A stretch of 64,000 nucleotides of DNA from Linanthus parryae (lineage: Eukaryota > Streptophyta > Magnoliopsida > Ericales > Polemoniaceae): assembly GCA_023055425.1 (NCBI GenBank), contig JALGPY010000034.1, positions 930,001 through 994,000 of the forward strand. The letters run 5' to 3'. A program made the translations under genes and the position numbers. Under the pieces are notes generated by a model. That model made no database searches and was not told where the DNA came from. It saw only the letters and a program-made list of their open reading frames with translations. Positions 45,128-55,476 of this stretch are shown in pieces (the stretch's first letter is position 1; each line of letters opens with the position of its first letter).

Positions 45128-46441
45128 ATGCTCTCCTCTCTTACCATGGCCGCAACACCACCACCACCAGCCAACCCCTTGGCTCTCTTATCCAACATAC
45201 ACAACCTCATGCCTCACAAGCTTGATGGCGATAACTATGTCCTATGGCGACATCAACTCACCTCTCTTTTACGAACCTAGACCTTATTTGGGTATCTTGA
45301 TGGATCTATACCATGCCCACCGCAATATCTCACCGCCGATGATGGATCTGTCTCAGCGACGATCAATCCTGCCTACTCAGCCTGGCAAATCCAAGATCAG
45401 GCGATTCTCACTCTGATCAACGCCACTCTCACTCAAGAGGCGTTGACACATGTTATTGGGGTCACTGATTCCAGATCTGCGTGGGTGACTCTTGAATCTC
45501 GGTTTGCTTCCTTGACTCGATCTCATATATTACAACTCAAATCTGATCTTCAAAACATTAAAAAGCGATCTGATTCGATTGATCTTTACATGCAAAAACT
45601 CAAAAACTTGCGTGATAAATTAGCTGCCTCTTCTGTTCTTGTTGATGATGAGGACATGTTACTATATGCCTTACACGGTCTTCCTGTTGAATTTAATTCT
45701 TTTCGGTCATCTATTCGAACCCGCTCTTCTCCTTTGACTTTTCAAGATCTTCATGTTTTGCTAAAAGCAGAAGAACAAATGTTTGAATCTCAGAATGCTT
45801 CTTCTGAACCTGATCTACCTTCTGCTTTTTACACTCAACAAACCAATTTTTCAACTAATCGTGGTCGTGGTGGTCGCTCTGGTTATATGTCTGGTCGTGG
45901 TAACAGTAATGGTCCTAGTCCTACCTATGGTCGCTCTCGTGGTGGTCGTTTTGACCAAAACAGAGGTCGATCTGGGCAAAGAAACGGTGGTTTTAGTCAA
46001 AACAGAGGAGGAAGGAATTATTCTAACAACTACAACAATTTTGGAAATCAAAATTCTTATAACACTGGCTCTAACAGAAACAACAACAACAAACCTCCTA
46101 TCAAATGCCAAATATGTGGGAATGATTACCATTCTGCCCTAGATTGTTGGCACAGAATGGACTATGCCTATCAGGGTCGCACCCCTCCTGATCAGTTAAG
46201 TGCCATGGCTGCTGCTCACTCTACATCTCTTTCTCCCACTTATTGGCTGACTGATACTGGAGCCTCAACACATATGACTGGAGAATTCAGGAATCTATCT
46301 CTCTCTGATCCTTATGCTGGTTCTGACAATGTTACAGTTGGTAATGGTTCTGCTCTTCCTATTCAAAGCTCTGGTATAGCTCTTCTCTCTACTCCAAATT
46401 GTGTGTTAAGTTATCTGGCACTCTTCATGTTCCTGATTTAA
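45128..46441 (+). pseudogene. Copia gag-protease with an internal stop
   Basis: In-frame ATGs at 45128 and 45146 start MAATPPPPANPLALLSNIHN, then HKLDGDNYVLWRHQLTSLL. TAG at 45278-45280 interrupts after about 44-50 codons. Downstream the frame stays open: AYSAWQIQDQAILTLINATL, a UBN2 capsid region (SRFASLTRSHILQLKSDLQN, LLYALHGLPVEFNSF), a long Gly/Arg/Asn-rich tail, a zinc knuckle (CQICGNDYHSALDC) and the protease active site (WLTDTGASTHM). The frame ends at 46441 inside the linker that normally continues into integrase. A missing base near 46400, in the codons before LSGTLHVPDL, explains it. The Gly/Arg-rich tail may bind RNA. Confidence 0.88.
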
Positions 46442-49400
46442 CTGCTAATTTATTATCTGTACATAAATTATGTGAAGAACATCATGTTAGATTTATTTTT
46501 GATGCTAAATCATTCTGTATTCAGGATCTAACAACGGGCAAAATTTTATACAAGGGTTTGAGTAAAAATGGTCTCTACCCAATTCAGACCCAGTCTCCCT
46601 CTCATCAAGCTTTCTTGGGTCAAAAAGTCAAGTCTCCTCTGTGGCATGCTCGTCTGGGTCATCCAACAAATGAAGTTTTATCTAAATGTCTTTCTTGTTC
46701 TAATTCTGTTAATGTTTCTTCTATATGTGAGTCATGTCTTGCTGGTAAAATTACTAGGTTGCCTTATAGTCATTCTGATACTCAGATTTCTAAACCTCTA
46801 CAACTTGTTCACTCTGATGTCTGGGGTCCTGCACCTTTGAAATCCTTTCATGGTTTCAGATACTATGTTTTATTTATAGATGGTTATTCAAAGTTTACTT
46901 GGCTGTTTCCTTTACATAATAAATCTGAAGTTGCTAGCACTTTTCCTCAGTTTAAACTATATGTTGAGAAATTGCTTAACTGTAATATCTCAGTTTTTAG
47001 ATCAGATGGAGGAGGAGAATACACCTCCTTTGTGTTTCAATCCTTTTTAAAGTCAAATGGAATACAACATCAAAAATCATGTCCTCACACCCCTCAACAA
47101 AATGGGGTTTCTGAAAGGAAACATAGGCACATTGTTGAAACAGCTAGAACTTTACTTGTTAATGCATCTCTCCCACATCATTTTTGGTATCATGCAGTTG
47201 CTACTGCAACTTATTTAATTAACAGGTTACCCAGTTCTAATACTTCAAATATGTCTCCTTATGAACTCTTATTTTCTAAGAAACCTGATTACAACAAACT
47301 CAAAGTTTTTGGTTGTGCTTGCTATCCCAGACTCACCCCTTATGTTAATTCCAAATTAGATGCTAGAACTAGACAATGTACTTTTGTTGGCTATGCTGAT
47401 GGTTACAAAGGATATCTCTGCTATGATAAAACTGCAAACAAGTTTTTTATTAGTAGAGATGTTATTTTTAATGAGTATCTCTTTCCTTACAATACAAAAA
47501 GTGATACTACTGCTTCTACTACTCCCACAAATGCAACTTCTACTACTAACTTTTTTGATTTTGTTTCAGGACCAACAGTCTCTACAGATGTCCCTCCCCC
47601 CTCCATGTCCCTCCCCCCAGATTCTAATGTGTCCCCCCATGACACAGTGCCATTTCATGGCACCCACTCTGAGGAAGGTGAGGTGCTGCATCCAACTGGA
47701 TTCCAGTCCCCTACTGGAACAGATACTCCACCAACAGATACTACTACTGAATCCAGTCATGGCCTGGCATCACCTCCCCCTCCAATGATGACAAACCCCC
47801 CTCTCACTCCTACTCACTCCATGAGAACTAGGAGTAAATCTGGTATATTCAAGAAGAAGGTCCCCTTTACAGGTTCTGCACATACTGGTTTTAATGTTTC
47901 TGCTTCTTCTTCTTCTTCTTTTACTGATCCCAGTTCATTTAGTGAGGCTGTTCAATATTCTCAGTGGCGCCAAGCCATGACTGATGAATTTAACAGCCTC
48001 CAAAAACAACATACATGGGATTTAGTACCTTGTCCACCCCAAGCCAATGTTATTGGCAATAAGTGGGTATTTAGGACAAAGTACAACCCTAATGGGTCTG
48101 TTTCTAGATTTAAGGCCCGTCTAGTTGCTAAAGGGTTTCATCAAACCCCTGGAATGGACTATTCTGAAACCTTTAGCCCTGTGGCCAAACATGCCACTGT
48201 TAGATGTCTTCTTGCTTTGGCTGCTACTTTCTCTTGGCCATTGCAGCAACTTGATGTTAAGAATGCCTTTTTACATGGCATCCTTCAAGAAACAGTGTTT
48301 ATGAAACAGCCCCAAGGGTTTGAAAACAAACAGTTCCCACATCATGTGTGTCTTCTCAAAAAATCCATTTATGGGCTTAAACAAGCCCCCAGGACTTGGT
48401 TTGAGAGGTTTACTACCTTCTTACTCTCACTTGGTTTTACCACTTCTACTGCAGACTCATCTTTATTTATTAGACACAATCTTAACAAAATCACTGTCCT
48501 GCTTTTATATGTGGATGATATCATCCTTACAGGCAATGACTCATCCTTTATTTCCTCTCTTGTGATCAAACTCAATTCTGAGTTTGAAATGACCAATTTG
48601 GGGCCTTTAACTTATTTCCTTGGACTTCAAATTAAAAGAACTGTTGATGGTATTTTCATTCATCAATCAAAATACATTTCTGATGTTCTATCTAGATTTA
48701 ATATGTCAAATTGCAAACCCTGCTCTACACCACTTGCTGCTGGTGTCAAATACCACACTGCTGACAGTCCCTCTTTACAAAATCCTTCTATATTTAGACA
48801 ACTCCTTGGAGCTTTACAATATCTCACTTTTAGCAGGCCTGACATAGCTTTTTCTGTCAACCATCTTTGTCAATTTATGCACATGCCTACTGAAAATCAT
48901 TTAAGTGGTGCCAAACGTATCTTACGCTATCTTCAAGGCACAAAACAACATGGTATTTTATACCAAAAAGGTCATCTTCCCCTTCATGTTTTTACTGATG
49001 CGGATTGGGCTGGTAACCCATCCGATCGCAGAAGCACTACTGGTTTGGTTGTATTTCTGGGCCCAAATCCCATACATTGGGCCTCTAAGAAACAAGCAAC
49101 TGTGGCCAGGGCTTCCACAGAAGCTGAGTATCGTGCCCTGGCCACAGCTGCTGCTGATATATCATGGTTCAAAACATTGTTTCATGACTTGAAGTTTCAA
49201 ATTCCATACTCCCCTGTTATTTGGACTGATAATTTGTCCGCTCTTTATTTAGCAGCTAACCCACTTTTTCACGCACGAACCAAACACATCGAAGTTGATC
49301 ATCATTATGTGCGTGAAAAAGTGCTCAACAAAGAACTTACTGTTAATTTTGTTTCCTCTGCAGATCAAATTGCAGATGTGCTCACAAAAGCTTTGCTGCC

Positions 49401-49452
49401 AGCTGCCTTTGAAGATTTTAAAGATAAACTCATGGTTCGGACACCACCATGA
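46399..49452 (+). CDS. Copia pol: integrase, reverse transcriptase, RNase H
   Basis: The 1,017-codon open frame lies in the -1 frame relative to gag. Residue numbers count from its first codon. Pre-integrase zinc motif: WHARLGH (about 82-88) and CESC (110-113). Integrase catalytic triad: Asp140 (HSDVWGP), Asp203 (RSDGGGEYT) and Glu239 (NGVSERK). The last spacing is the canonical 35 residues. A Thr/Pro/Ser-rich linker follows (about 375-510), then reverse transcriptase (KARLVAKGFHQTPGMDYSET, DVKNAFLHG, catalytic LLLYVDDIILTGN) and RNase H (TDADWAGNPSDRRSTTG, STEAEYRAL, DNLSALYLAANPLFHARTKH). It ends ADVLTKALLP before TGA. All catalytic motifs look intact. It lacks its own ATG in the expected place, so expression would need a frameshift or a fused upstream start. 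Confidence 0.93.
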   Translation: MCVKLSGTLHVPDLTANLLSVHKLCEEHHVRFIFDAKSFCIQDLTTGKILYKGLSKNGLYPIQTQSPSHQAFLGQKVKSPLWHARLGHPTNEVLSKCLSCSNSVNVSSICESCLAGKITRLPYSHSDTQISKPLQLVHSDVWGPAPLKSFHGFRYYVLFIDGYSKFTWLFPLHNKSEVASTFPQFKLYVEKLLNCNISVFRSDGGGEYTSFVFQSFLKSNGIQHQKSCPHTPQQNGVSERKHRHIVETARTLLVNASLPHHFWYHAVATATYLINRLPSSNTSNMSPYELLFSKKPDYNKLKVFGCACYPRLTPYVNSKLDARTRQCTFVGYADGYKGYLCYDKTANKFFISRDVIFNEYLFPYNTKSDTTASTTPTNATSTTNFFDFVSGPTVSTDVPPPSMSLPPDSNVSPHDTVPFHGTHSEEGEVLHPTGFQSPTGTDTPPTDTTTESSHGLASPPPPMMTNPPLTPTHSMRTRSKSGIFKKKVPFTGSAHTGFNVSASSSSSFTDPSSFSEAVQYSQWRQAMTDEFNSLQKQHTWDLVPCPPQANVIGNKWVFRTKYNPNGSVSRFKARLVAKGFHQTPGMDYSETFSPVAKHATVRCLLALAATFSWPLQQLDVKNAFLHGILQETVFMKQPQGFENKQFPHHVCLLKKSIYGLKQAPRTWFERFTTFLLSLGFTTSTADSSLFIRHNLNKITVLLLYVDDIILTGNDSSFISSLVIKLNSEFEMTNLGPLTYFLGLQIKRTVDGIFIHQSKYISDVLSRFNMSNCKPCSTPLAAGVKYHTADSPSLQNPSIFRQLLGALQYLTFSRPDIAFSVNHLCQFMHMPTENHLSGAKRILRYLQGTKQHGILYQKGHLPLHVFTDADWAGNPSDRRSTTGLVVFLGPNPIHWASKKQATVARASTEAEYRALATAAADISWFKTLFHDLKFQIPYSPVIWTDNLSALYLAANPLFHARTKHIEVDHHYVREKVLNKELTVNFVSSADQIADVLTKALLPAAFEDFKDKLMVRTPP

Positions 49453-49465
49453 GTTTAAGGGAGGC
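49451..49465 (+). promoter_or_regulatory. Polypurine tract
   Basis: GAGTTTAAGGGAGGC immediately precedes the 3' LTR. The purine run AAGGGAGG is the expected plus-strand primer position. The final C before the LTR is unusual. Confidence 0.65.
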
Positions 49466-49778
49466 TATTAAAACAATTCTGGATTGGGCTTCATTTGGAC
49501 TGCTATATTGTGTCCTCTATTGGGCTTGTATTATTCTCTCAGCCCATTTATGCATAAACCCATTTTAGTGTCAATTAGGGTTTTCTTATAGATAAGGATG
49601 AATGGTCAGCACATTCATCCAACCGTTGGTTTTCTCCCGTTGCTATTCACTGTATTTAACCTTCTGCTGCTTCCCAAGAGTTGCATTGAATCAATACAAT
49701 TCATTCTCTTTATTTGTCTGTCTCTTCCGTTTCTATGTATTTGATATTATTGTTCAACAAACCCTAAATTCACTTTTA
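49466..49778 (+). repeat. 3' LTR
   Basis: It is 313 bases, the same as the 5' LTR in my base-by-base reading. It ends at TTTTA, followed by the target duplication GTAAT. Confidence 0.92.
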
Positions 49779-49783
49779 GTAAT

Positions 49784-50831
49784 CCCAAGCTTGTAGGACA
49801 ACCCAATCAACATAATCCTTGATATAAAATCCCATAGCAGATCTAACATTGATCGGTGGTTTAGTAGTCAGTTATTTAGACCACGATTGATCAGTGCCAG
49901 TACAATCTTTCATCACCCATACATCAATAATGCCAGTCAACTGGTGCACAAACATGGCAAGAGATTCTTTGTAAGCAGCGAGACGTGTGTAACCATTCAT
50001 AGGTTGATATGGCATCTCAATCTGCTTAAAAGACGCGCCATTAATGTCAAAGCATAGACTGTAGTTGTCAAGTTGGCCTGGAATAGCTACATGCCAATAA
50101 ATGCACCCATCGACACAACAGGCGAGATTCATAGGGAAAAAAGGGCTAGTATCGTCTCCTACGCGACGAGGGAGGTCTATATTCTTCATGATCCACACAT
50201 TCAAATTAGACGAGAATATTTGGACTCGTGCACTAGCTTGTTTCCTTTCTTCGGACGAGAATATCGCTACATGTGCGACCTTGAAATTGATCCCCAGAGT
50301 GGCGTCCAGAGAAACCGCAAAACCACTGCTCGTTATGTGACGATACCGACCAACAACGGCGGGGAGTTCCCGGAAGTCTCTGGTGGCGGGGTTCCAGAGG
50401 GCAAATCTGTTTTGCTGCGATGAAAGGGACAAGCAAACCACACCATAAGAGCACCCCACAATGGTAACAAAGCCATCTCCATATGAAGGAACTGTCAACT
50501 CCATTGGGACATCATTAGATTCCAAGGACATCACAGTGGTGGTTGTTTCTGCTCTTGTTACGTAAGGATCATATCTAGGGGTGGACAACAAAGAGAGATA
50601 CTTCTTCTCTTTTTTGTGATGTGAATAGTGCATCGAAATGAACGGAAGGGAGATGATTAGATCGTACCAGGGTTTGCGGACGCACTTAAACCGCAACAGC
50701 GACTTTGCAGGGAGTCTCATCAAGATCTCATCTTCGTCTACCACTGTTGTATACTCCTCTTCCGTAGTCCTTTTTTTCTCGGAACAACCCGCTGGAACAG
50801 TGATGAGAGATGTAGAAGTCGTTGGAGTCAT
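49784..50831 (-). pseudogene. F-box/F-box-associated protein gene, body of the split gene
   Basis: The ATG at 50829-50831 opens 319 codons to a TAA at 49869-49871. An N-terminal Thr/Ser-rich leader precedes the F-box (about residues 32-72: VDEDEILMRLPAKSLLRFKC, RKPWYDLI). It is followed by the F-box-associated domain: VMSLESNDVPMELTVPSYGD, VGCSYGVVCLSL, FALWNPATRDFRELPAVVG, GFAVSLDATLGINFKVAHVA, YSLCFDINGASFKQIEMPYQ and AYKESLAMFVHQLTG, then TGTDQSWSK. Such proteins select targets for SCF ubiquitin ligases. The TAA is in frame with 28 further family-like codons (MGFYIKDYVDWVVLQAWDY) that lead to the copia insertion, and the C-terminus resumes at 44789. So a nonsense change and an insertion both affect the last 70 or so codons. 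A truncated 319-residue protein could still be made. Confidence 0.88.
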
Positions 50832-50978
50832 TTTTTCCTTAATTCCAGCGAATAGATGTAAGAAAATGGAGATGGATAGGTCTAGACTTCATTTCTCACC
50901 CGCCGCTGCCATTAGGGTTTTGTGTTGAAATTATTCTAAGTGATGGATGACTAGTTGACTAGCGCTAGTGGACGCGCA

Positions 50979-51520
50979 TAGGGGTGCAACTTGGGCGGGT
51001 TGAACCCTACCAACCCGAGCCCAGCCTGAACTTAAATAGGGCCCGGACACATGATTTTGGTAATTTGGACGGGCTTGGACATGAATTCTTAGCCCGAATT
51101 GCAATTAGGGTCGGGCTTGGGCACATATATCGAACGACAGACTAACCCGAATTGCCCGATTTGCATGACCAACACGTATAACTATTATATTTTGAAAGAA
51201 TTATGTAGCATATCTAACACGAATATGCTACTTTTCTTTCAAGTATTAGCAATGTTTTTAATCATTGTTTTGTTCTTCAACTAGTTTATTTGTTTTTTCG
51301 CCAACAATTAATTATTCTCTTGTGTTTTAAGAAGATATTAAGTTTATTGTACTAGCCCGAATTCAACCCGAACCCGAATTGATTTATACGAATTTGAGCT
51401 CGGACGTGTTGACAATGCTCTTAACTCGGGTCGGGTTGGGCTTGGGCAGCCATGACCGAAGTCGGGCTCGGGTTTGGACACGGATGCCAACCCGTCCAAC
51501 CCGCCCGAGTTGCAGTCCTA
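50979..51520. mobile_element. hAT-type non-autonomous element, 542 bp
   Basis: Ends TAGGGGTGCAACTTGGGCGG and the complement of TAGGACTGCAACTCGGGCGG form terminal inverted repeats. They are flanked by 8-base duplications GACGCGCA (50971-50978) and GACGCGGA (51521-51528), with one mismatch. Eight-base TSDs and TA-starting short TIRs fit hAT. The outer 100-150 bases on each side are arrays of degenerate CCCGAA/TTCGGG-like motifs, likely transposase-binding subterminal repeats. No coding capacity. Confidence 0.85.
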
Positions 51521-51528
51521 GACGCGGA

Positions 51529-53018
51529 GAGGGATCTCTGATTTTCATATGTTCTCGGCCGGCAACAATTAGCTGTTTGTTTTTATACCCTTCGAGAATG
51601 AGGTATTCATTAGTATTCCCTCTAAGTTTCCAGTCCCAGCAAGTTACCCCTTATCAAGTAAGTAATTTGGCCACTCCTCAAAAAAAGTAATTTGGTCATC
51701 AATTTAAGGTTTGCAAAAGCTATAGGAAAACACATGCAGGCTCAGCTGCTAATTTTCAAAGGTGGTGGAACGATAATCGTGCTAGAAAAAAAAGTCTCAA
51801 TATATATTATTCGTGGTAGACAAAAGTTTTGTAGGTAAAATTTCTTAACGGAACTGTTGATGAATTGGAATGATCATAAATAATAATGACCGTTTGAGTT
51901 GAGAGCTTACAGATGTCAAAACACGACAATTAACCCTTTTTTACCTAAAAACCACAACAATTAACTTGGTTCCTATATTACAATTAATTACGGGCCTTTA
52001 TTCGTTGACTTGTTTCACATACAATATACATGAACACAACACTTGAAATCAAAGATGGAAACTTGAGAAAATTTTGTCGCGAGTAGAGGGTGGCAATTAC
52101 CATACACATCTGTTCGAACTGTTGTAACTGAATTTTGAACGAAAACGGTTGCAACGGTTTTATTTATCAGAAAAAATTCGGATTTGTTTTTTAATGTTAT
52201 GAGCTGCAAAACAGATTAAGGTTAGTTTCTGGCCCACGTATTGTTAGGCTTGAAGAAAGCCAAAACCTTGCACGCCCCGGCCCGTCAGACTCACGAAGGT
52301 GGCGCGCTCGCGTGTTGTGGTTCGTACCTTGGCTAGGTCCTCTTGCTGCAATTAAAAGTACTACGCCCAGAGCGCTTTCCCTTATTAGGCCAAACTTCGA
52401 ATATATATACTATCGAACTCCTCCCCAACATCCAATGTGGTACAATTTTACATCCCAAATGAGAAACGGTCCACTTCAACGGCTTATTTTTCATTCATCA
52501 CTTCATATATAGTTTTTGACGAGTGATGTCTTGAATCGATCCTCGATTACCTTTATTTATAGGAATATGATGGATATACTTCAATAAAAAAGTTCATAGG
52601 TTAATTTGGTATTGACTATCCTATTACAAATTTATCCATAGTTTTTTATGAAATAACAGTTGTTAAGCAAGTTAGTTTTTGGCTAGAGTTGGCTTACTAT
52701 ACTTATGTTTGTAGAGTTATTTATCCTTATAAGAAAAATATTCATTACTCTAGCTATCTCTGAAAATATTTGACTTAATGTCTATACCTACAAGTTCATT
52801 CATTGTTATAACTGGTTAATTGCTGTAATGTCAGAGCGATTTTGCTAGATTTAACGTATCGTGTCCGCACTATTTCCAACACAAAATTGTAATCCATCCC
52901 ATGAATCATGTATGTTTCGAGTGTATCTGTTGGTGAGGAGGCCAGTCGATATTCGACCAGACATGACGATACAAACTTGCCACGAAGTTACGGGTTTGAG
53001 TCGACACGAAGCCACAAT
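51529..53018. other. Intergenic stretch
   Basis: I find no protein, RNA gene or repeat that I can support in these 1.5 kb. The F-box gene starting at 50831 points away from it. Confidence 0.4.
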
Positions 53019-54174
53019 GGGCTTGTTTGGATAGGCGGGTTTTGTTAATCCTGACCTCAACGCAATCCGCCCCTCAGTCCGGTGAATTGTGTTACAGAGC
53101 CGGTGACCGTGAAATTCAAAACCGGTTGACTGCAATCACAAAGCAGTGCCCGGCAATGTAGTTCAAAGGGAAAAAGGCCGGTGGACTGTAAAAAGGAGTT
53201 CGGTCCCTGGCAAAGTGTCAGGATTAGTTTATTTGATTTTTCGAAAACATCACAGGTGGATTGTATAGGTTTGTCCACATCCGTTTGTTATTTCAACTTT
53301 GCATTTTTTCTTGGCTGTTAGTTGTTTTGGTGTTTTGTGGTTTCTTTGCATGCAAAGAAACAAGGGACCGGCTAGCTCAAAGCTAGCTAAAAGCCGGGCA
53401 CCGCACAATTAGGGATGGCAATATGGTCCGATCCGATCTGAGATCCGAGCGATCCGAGCCGAATGGATCAGATCCGAATCCGATCCAATTGAAAATGGAT
53501 CGGATTTGGATCCTGAAAGCCAGACCCGAACGGATTTGGATCTGGATTTGGATCTGAGGGCAGATCCACCGGGTTCCGACCCGATCCGATCCGACGTGTA
53601 TGTGTGCTTTACAAATATACATCTATTACCTCTCCAGTTACACTTACAAGAAGAATACTATAGTAAATCCAACATGCAAAGCTATTTCATGTGGTTTCTA
53701 GGCTTCATAACTTACGAACATGCCTTAGCGTATGAAATAGTGTTTGTTTTTTAAGTTATATTTTGTATTTTATTGCTAACTCGAGCCAAATCTGACCCGA
53801 ATCCGATCCGACTACGTACTATATGGATCTACGGATCGGATTTGGATCAGCTGAATGAAAACCCGATCCGATCTGATCCGAATCCGGTGATGATCCGAAC
53901 GGATCTGGATCGGATCTGGATCTCGTTTCTCCTAGTCGGATCTGGATCGGGAAGGGCCTGATCCGATCCGGATCCGACCCGTTGCCATCCCTACGCACAA
54001 TGTATCCGATGGACGGTCATGCCCCATTTTTTGCAAAAAAAAAAAAAAAAAAAAAAAACTGTGACCGCCTACAAATTTAGCGGCCACCGAACATACTCCA
54101 CCCCAACCCGCCTATCCAAACGTGAACCAAATTCAGAAACCTAACCCACTCAACCCGCCTATCCAAAAAACCCC
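53019..54174. mobile_element. TIR element with a nested hAT element (possible PIF/Harbinger type)
   Basis: The left end GGGCTTGTTTGGATAGGCGG and the complement of the right end (GGGGTTTTTTGGATAGGCGG) are inverted repeats of about 25 bases. AAT lies on both flanks (53016-53018 and 54175-54177), a possible 3-base duplication. The GGGnTTnTTTGGAT start resembles PIF/Harbinger MITEs. Without the nested hAT element and its TSD, its length is about 0.56 kb. A further CCCGCCTATCCAAA copy lies at 54108-54121, and a run of 25 A at 54034-54058. Confidence 0.5.
53410..53993. mobile_element. hAT-type non-autonomous element with GATCCG arrays, 584 bp
   Basis: TAGGGATGGCAA at the left and its exact complement TTGCCATCCCTA at the right are flanked by perfect 8-base target duplications CGCACAAT (53402-53409 and 53994-54001). 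About 180 bases inside each end consist of degenerate GATCCG/CGGATC hexamers, and the centre is AT-rich and unrelated. It is non-coding: the apparent proteins here are translations of the hexamer arrays. Confidence 0.92.
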
Positions 54175-54177
54175 AAT

Positions 54178-55476
54178 AAGTCAAAATGTGTTGACCGGAA
54201 AGTGACATGGTAATTAACGGGTTAGGTTAGTGACAACCCAAACAATTCGAAAAAGATCTTTCAAACCGCCGAACAAAACAATAACCCTCTTTTCTGTTTT
54301 CACAGTTAGCTATTCTATCAAAATAAGCATTATCTTAACAATATGAAGATCAACACGACAAGGCGACACGAATCCGACATAAAATAACTGGTTTATATCG
54401 ACACCAATTCGCAAGGAGTCGAAAACTGGTCGATCTACAGTGACAAAATAAACAGGTCGAGTTCAGGTTGAACCCTATTTAACCCGATAAGGTTCGGCGC
54501 AGCCAGCAGCCCGACAGGTTGACCTGAATTGCCATGCCTAGAGCTAGTGCCCTAAGGGCACATGTCATTCACTGGGCACACATTTGATTTTGATCTCTTA
54601 GGCTTCTTTTTTATATGTGGGTCAATGTTGAACATACCAGCTTCCAGTTAATCCAAACAAATGGGCAGACATTTTTTAAAATTTACATATCGCCTCATTG
54701 GCTTCTTCCATTCATTGGGTTTGTTTGTAGTTGAAGACTTGAAGCAAATGATAAATGAGTGGGTTCGAACTTCAAACTCATGCACAAAGTACCCCTTCGG
54801 AGCCTTTTGAATTTGACGATAGGAACGGTTCTCTGGCGCTCAGCTGAACACGGTGGAGTTTACTCAGTCATCTGAAAAACTACCAAAGAAATTTACGATG
54901 AAGTTTTTAGCTATAAAACTAAGAGGTTATATTTCACAGCTTCCACAATCGTATTAATTAACATTTTTTTTTAAAGTACGTCCAATTTCAATATGGCTGT
55001 GAATGTGGCAATGAGAAAACAACAAAGAAGTGATTGACACGAAGAGGGATGACATTAAGACTTGAATACAGTTCGGCGTGGAGATCAAAGAATACGGACA
55101 CATTACAATTGTCAGTGCATGGCGGTGCAATGACAGGGGATGGATGTAAGAAAAGAAAGAAGGAAGGTCTATCGTTCCAGCATATATGGACAATTGCTAC
55201 AGAAGTAGTCATAGTGTTCGTCTCCTGTCTTTTAGTTTACGGTGTTTGGAAATTCTGCAATTAGCTGAAAAATGACAAAAAAAACTTCACAATCATGGAA
55301 CTATACCCTGAAACAAAAATCAAAGCATAAAATAAAAATCACAATCATCGATCCAGCCCTAAGATTGCACTAGAAGTGCTTCTCACTAACATCAACATCA
55401 ACCTTGTTGGGAGATCTTGTCAAGCATAGAAACCTAATCAATGAAATCCCTATAGTTGAGTTGTTCCGACCATGAT
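54178..55476. other. Intergenic stretch, one small membrane-like frame of doubtful status
   Basis: ATTGCCATGCCTA at 54528-54540 resembles a right end of the hAT family above, but no left partner is visible. A 76-codon frame at 55034-55264 ends in a hydrophobic segment (VVIVFVSCLLVYGVWKF) that could span a membrane. It has no recognisable relatives, and I do not call it a gene. Confidence 0.35.

Larger units (their letters stand above)
44790..49778 (+). mobile_element. Young Ty1/copia element inserted in an F-box gene
   Basis: Two 313-bp LTRs (44790-45102 and 49466-49778), identical as far as I can compare, enclose gag and a long pol. Perfect 5-base target duplications GTAAT flank it (44785-44789 and 49779-49783). 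Identical LTRs imply a very recent insertion. Despite this, gag has an internal TAG (45278-45280), and gag and pol are separated by a one-base frame change near 46400. Autonomous copia elements usually have one continuous gag-pol frame. The LTR ends are TA...TA, not TG...CA. Confidence 0.95.

Noticed and set aside
45851..46132. Minus-strand frame inside the copia gag
   Set aside because: It is a shadow of the Gly/Arg/Asn-rich gag tail.
53383..53961. Frames with repeated Asp-Pro-Ile-Arg-Ser or Ile-Gln-Ile-Arg units
   Set aside because: These are translations of the GATCCG arrays at the ends of a hAT-type element, and both strands give similar repeats.
55034..55264. 76-codon frame ending in a predicted membrane segment
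   Set aside because: No homology that I recognise, and the opposite strand is also open over the same bases. Not enough for a gene call.
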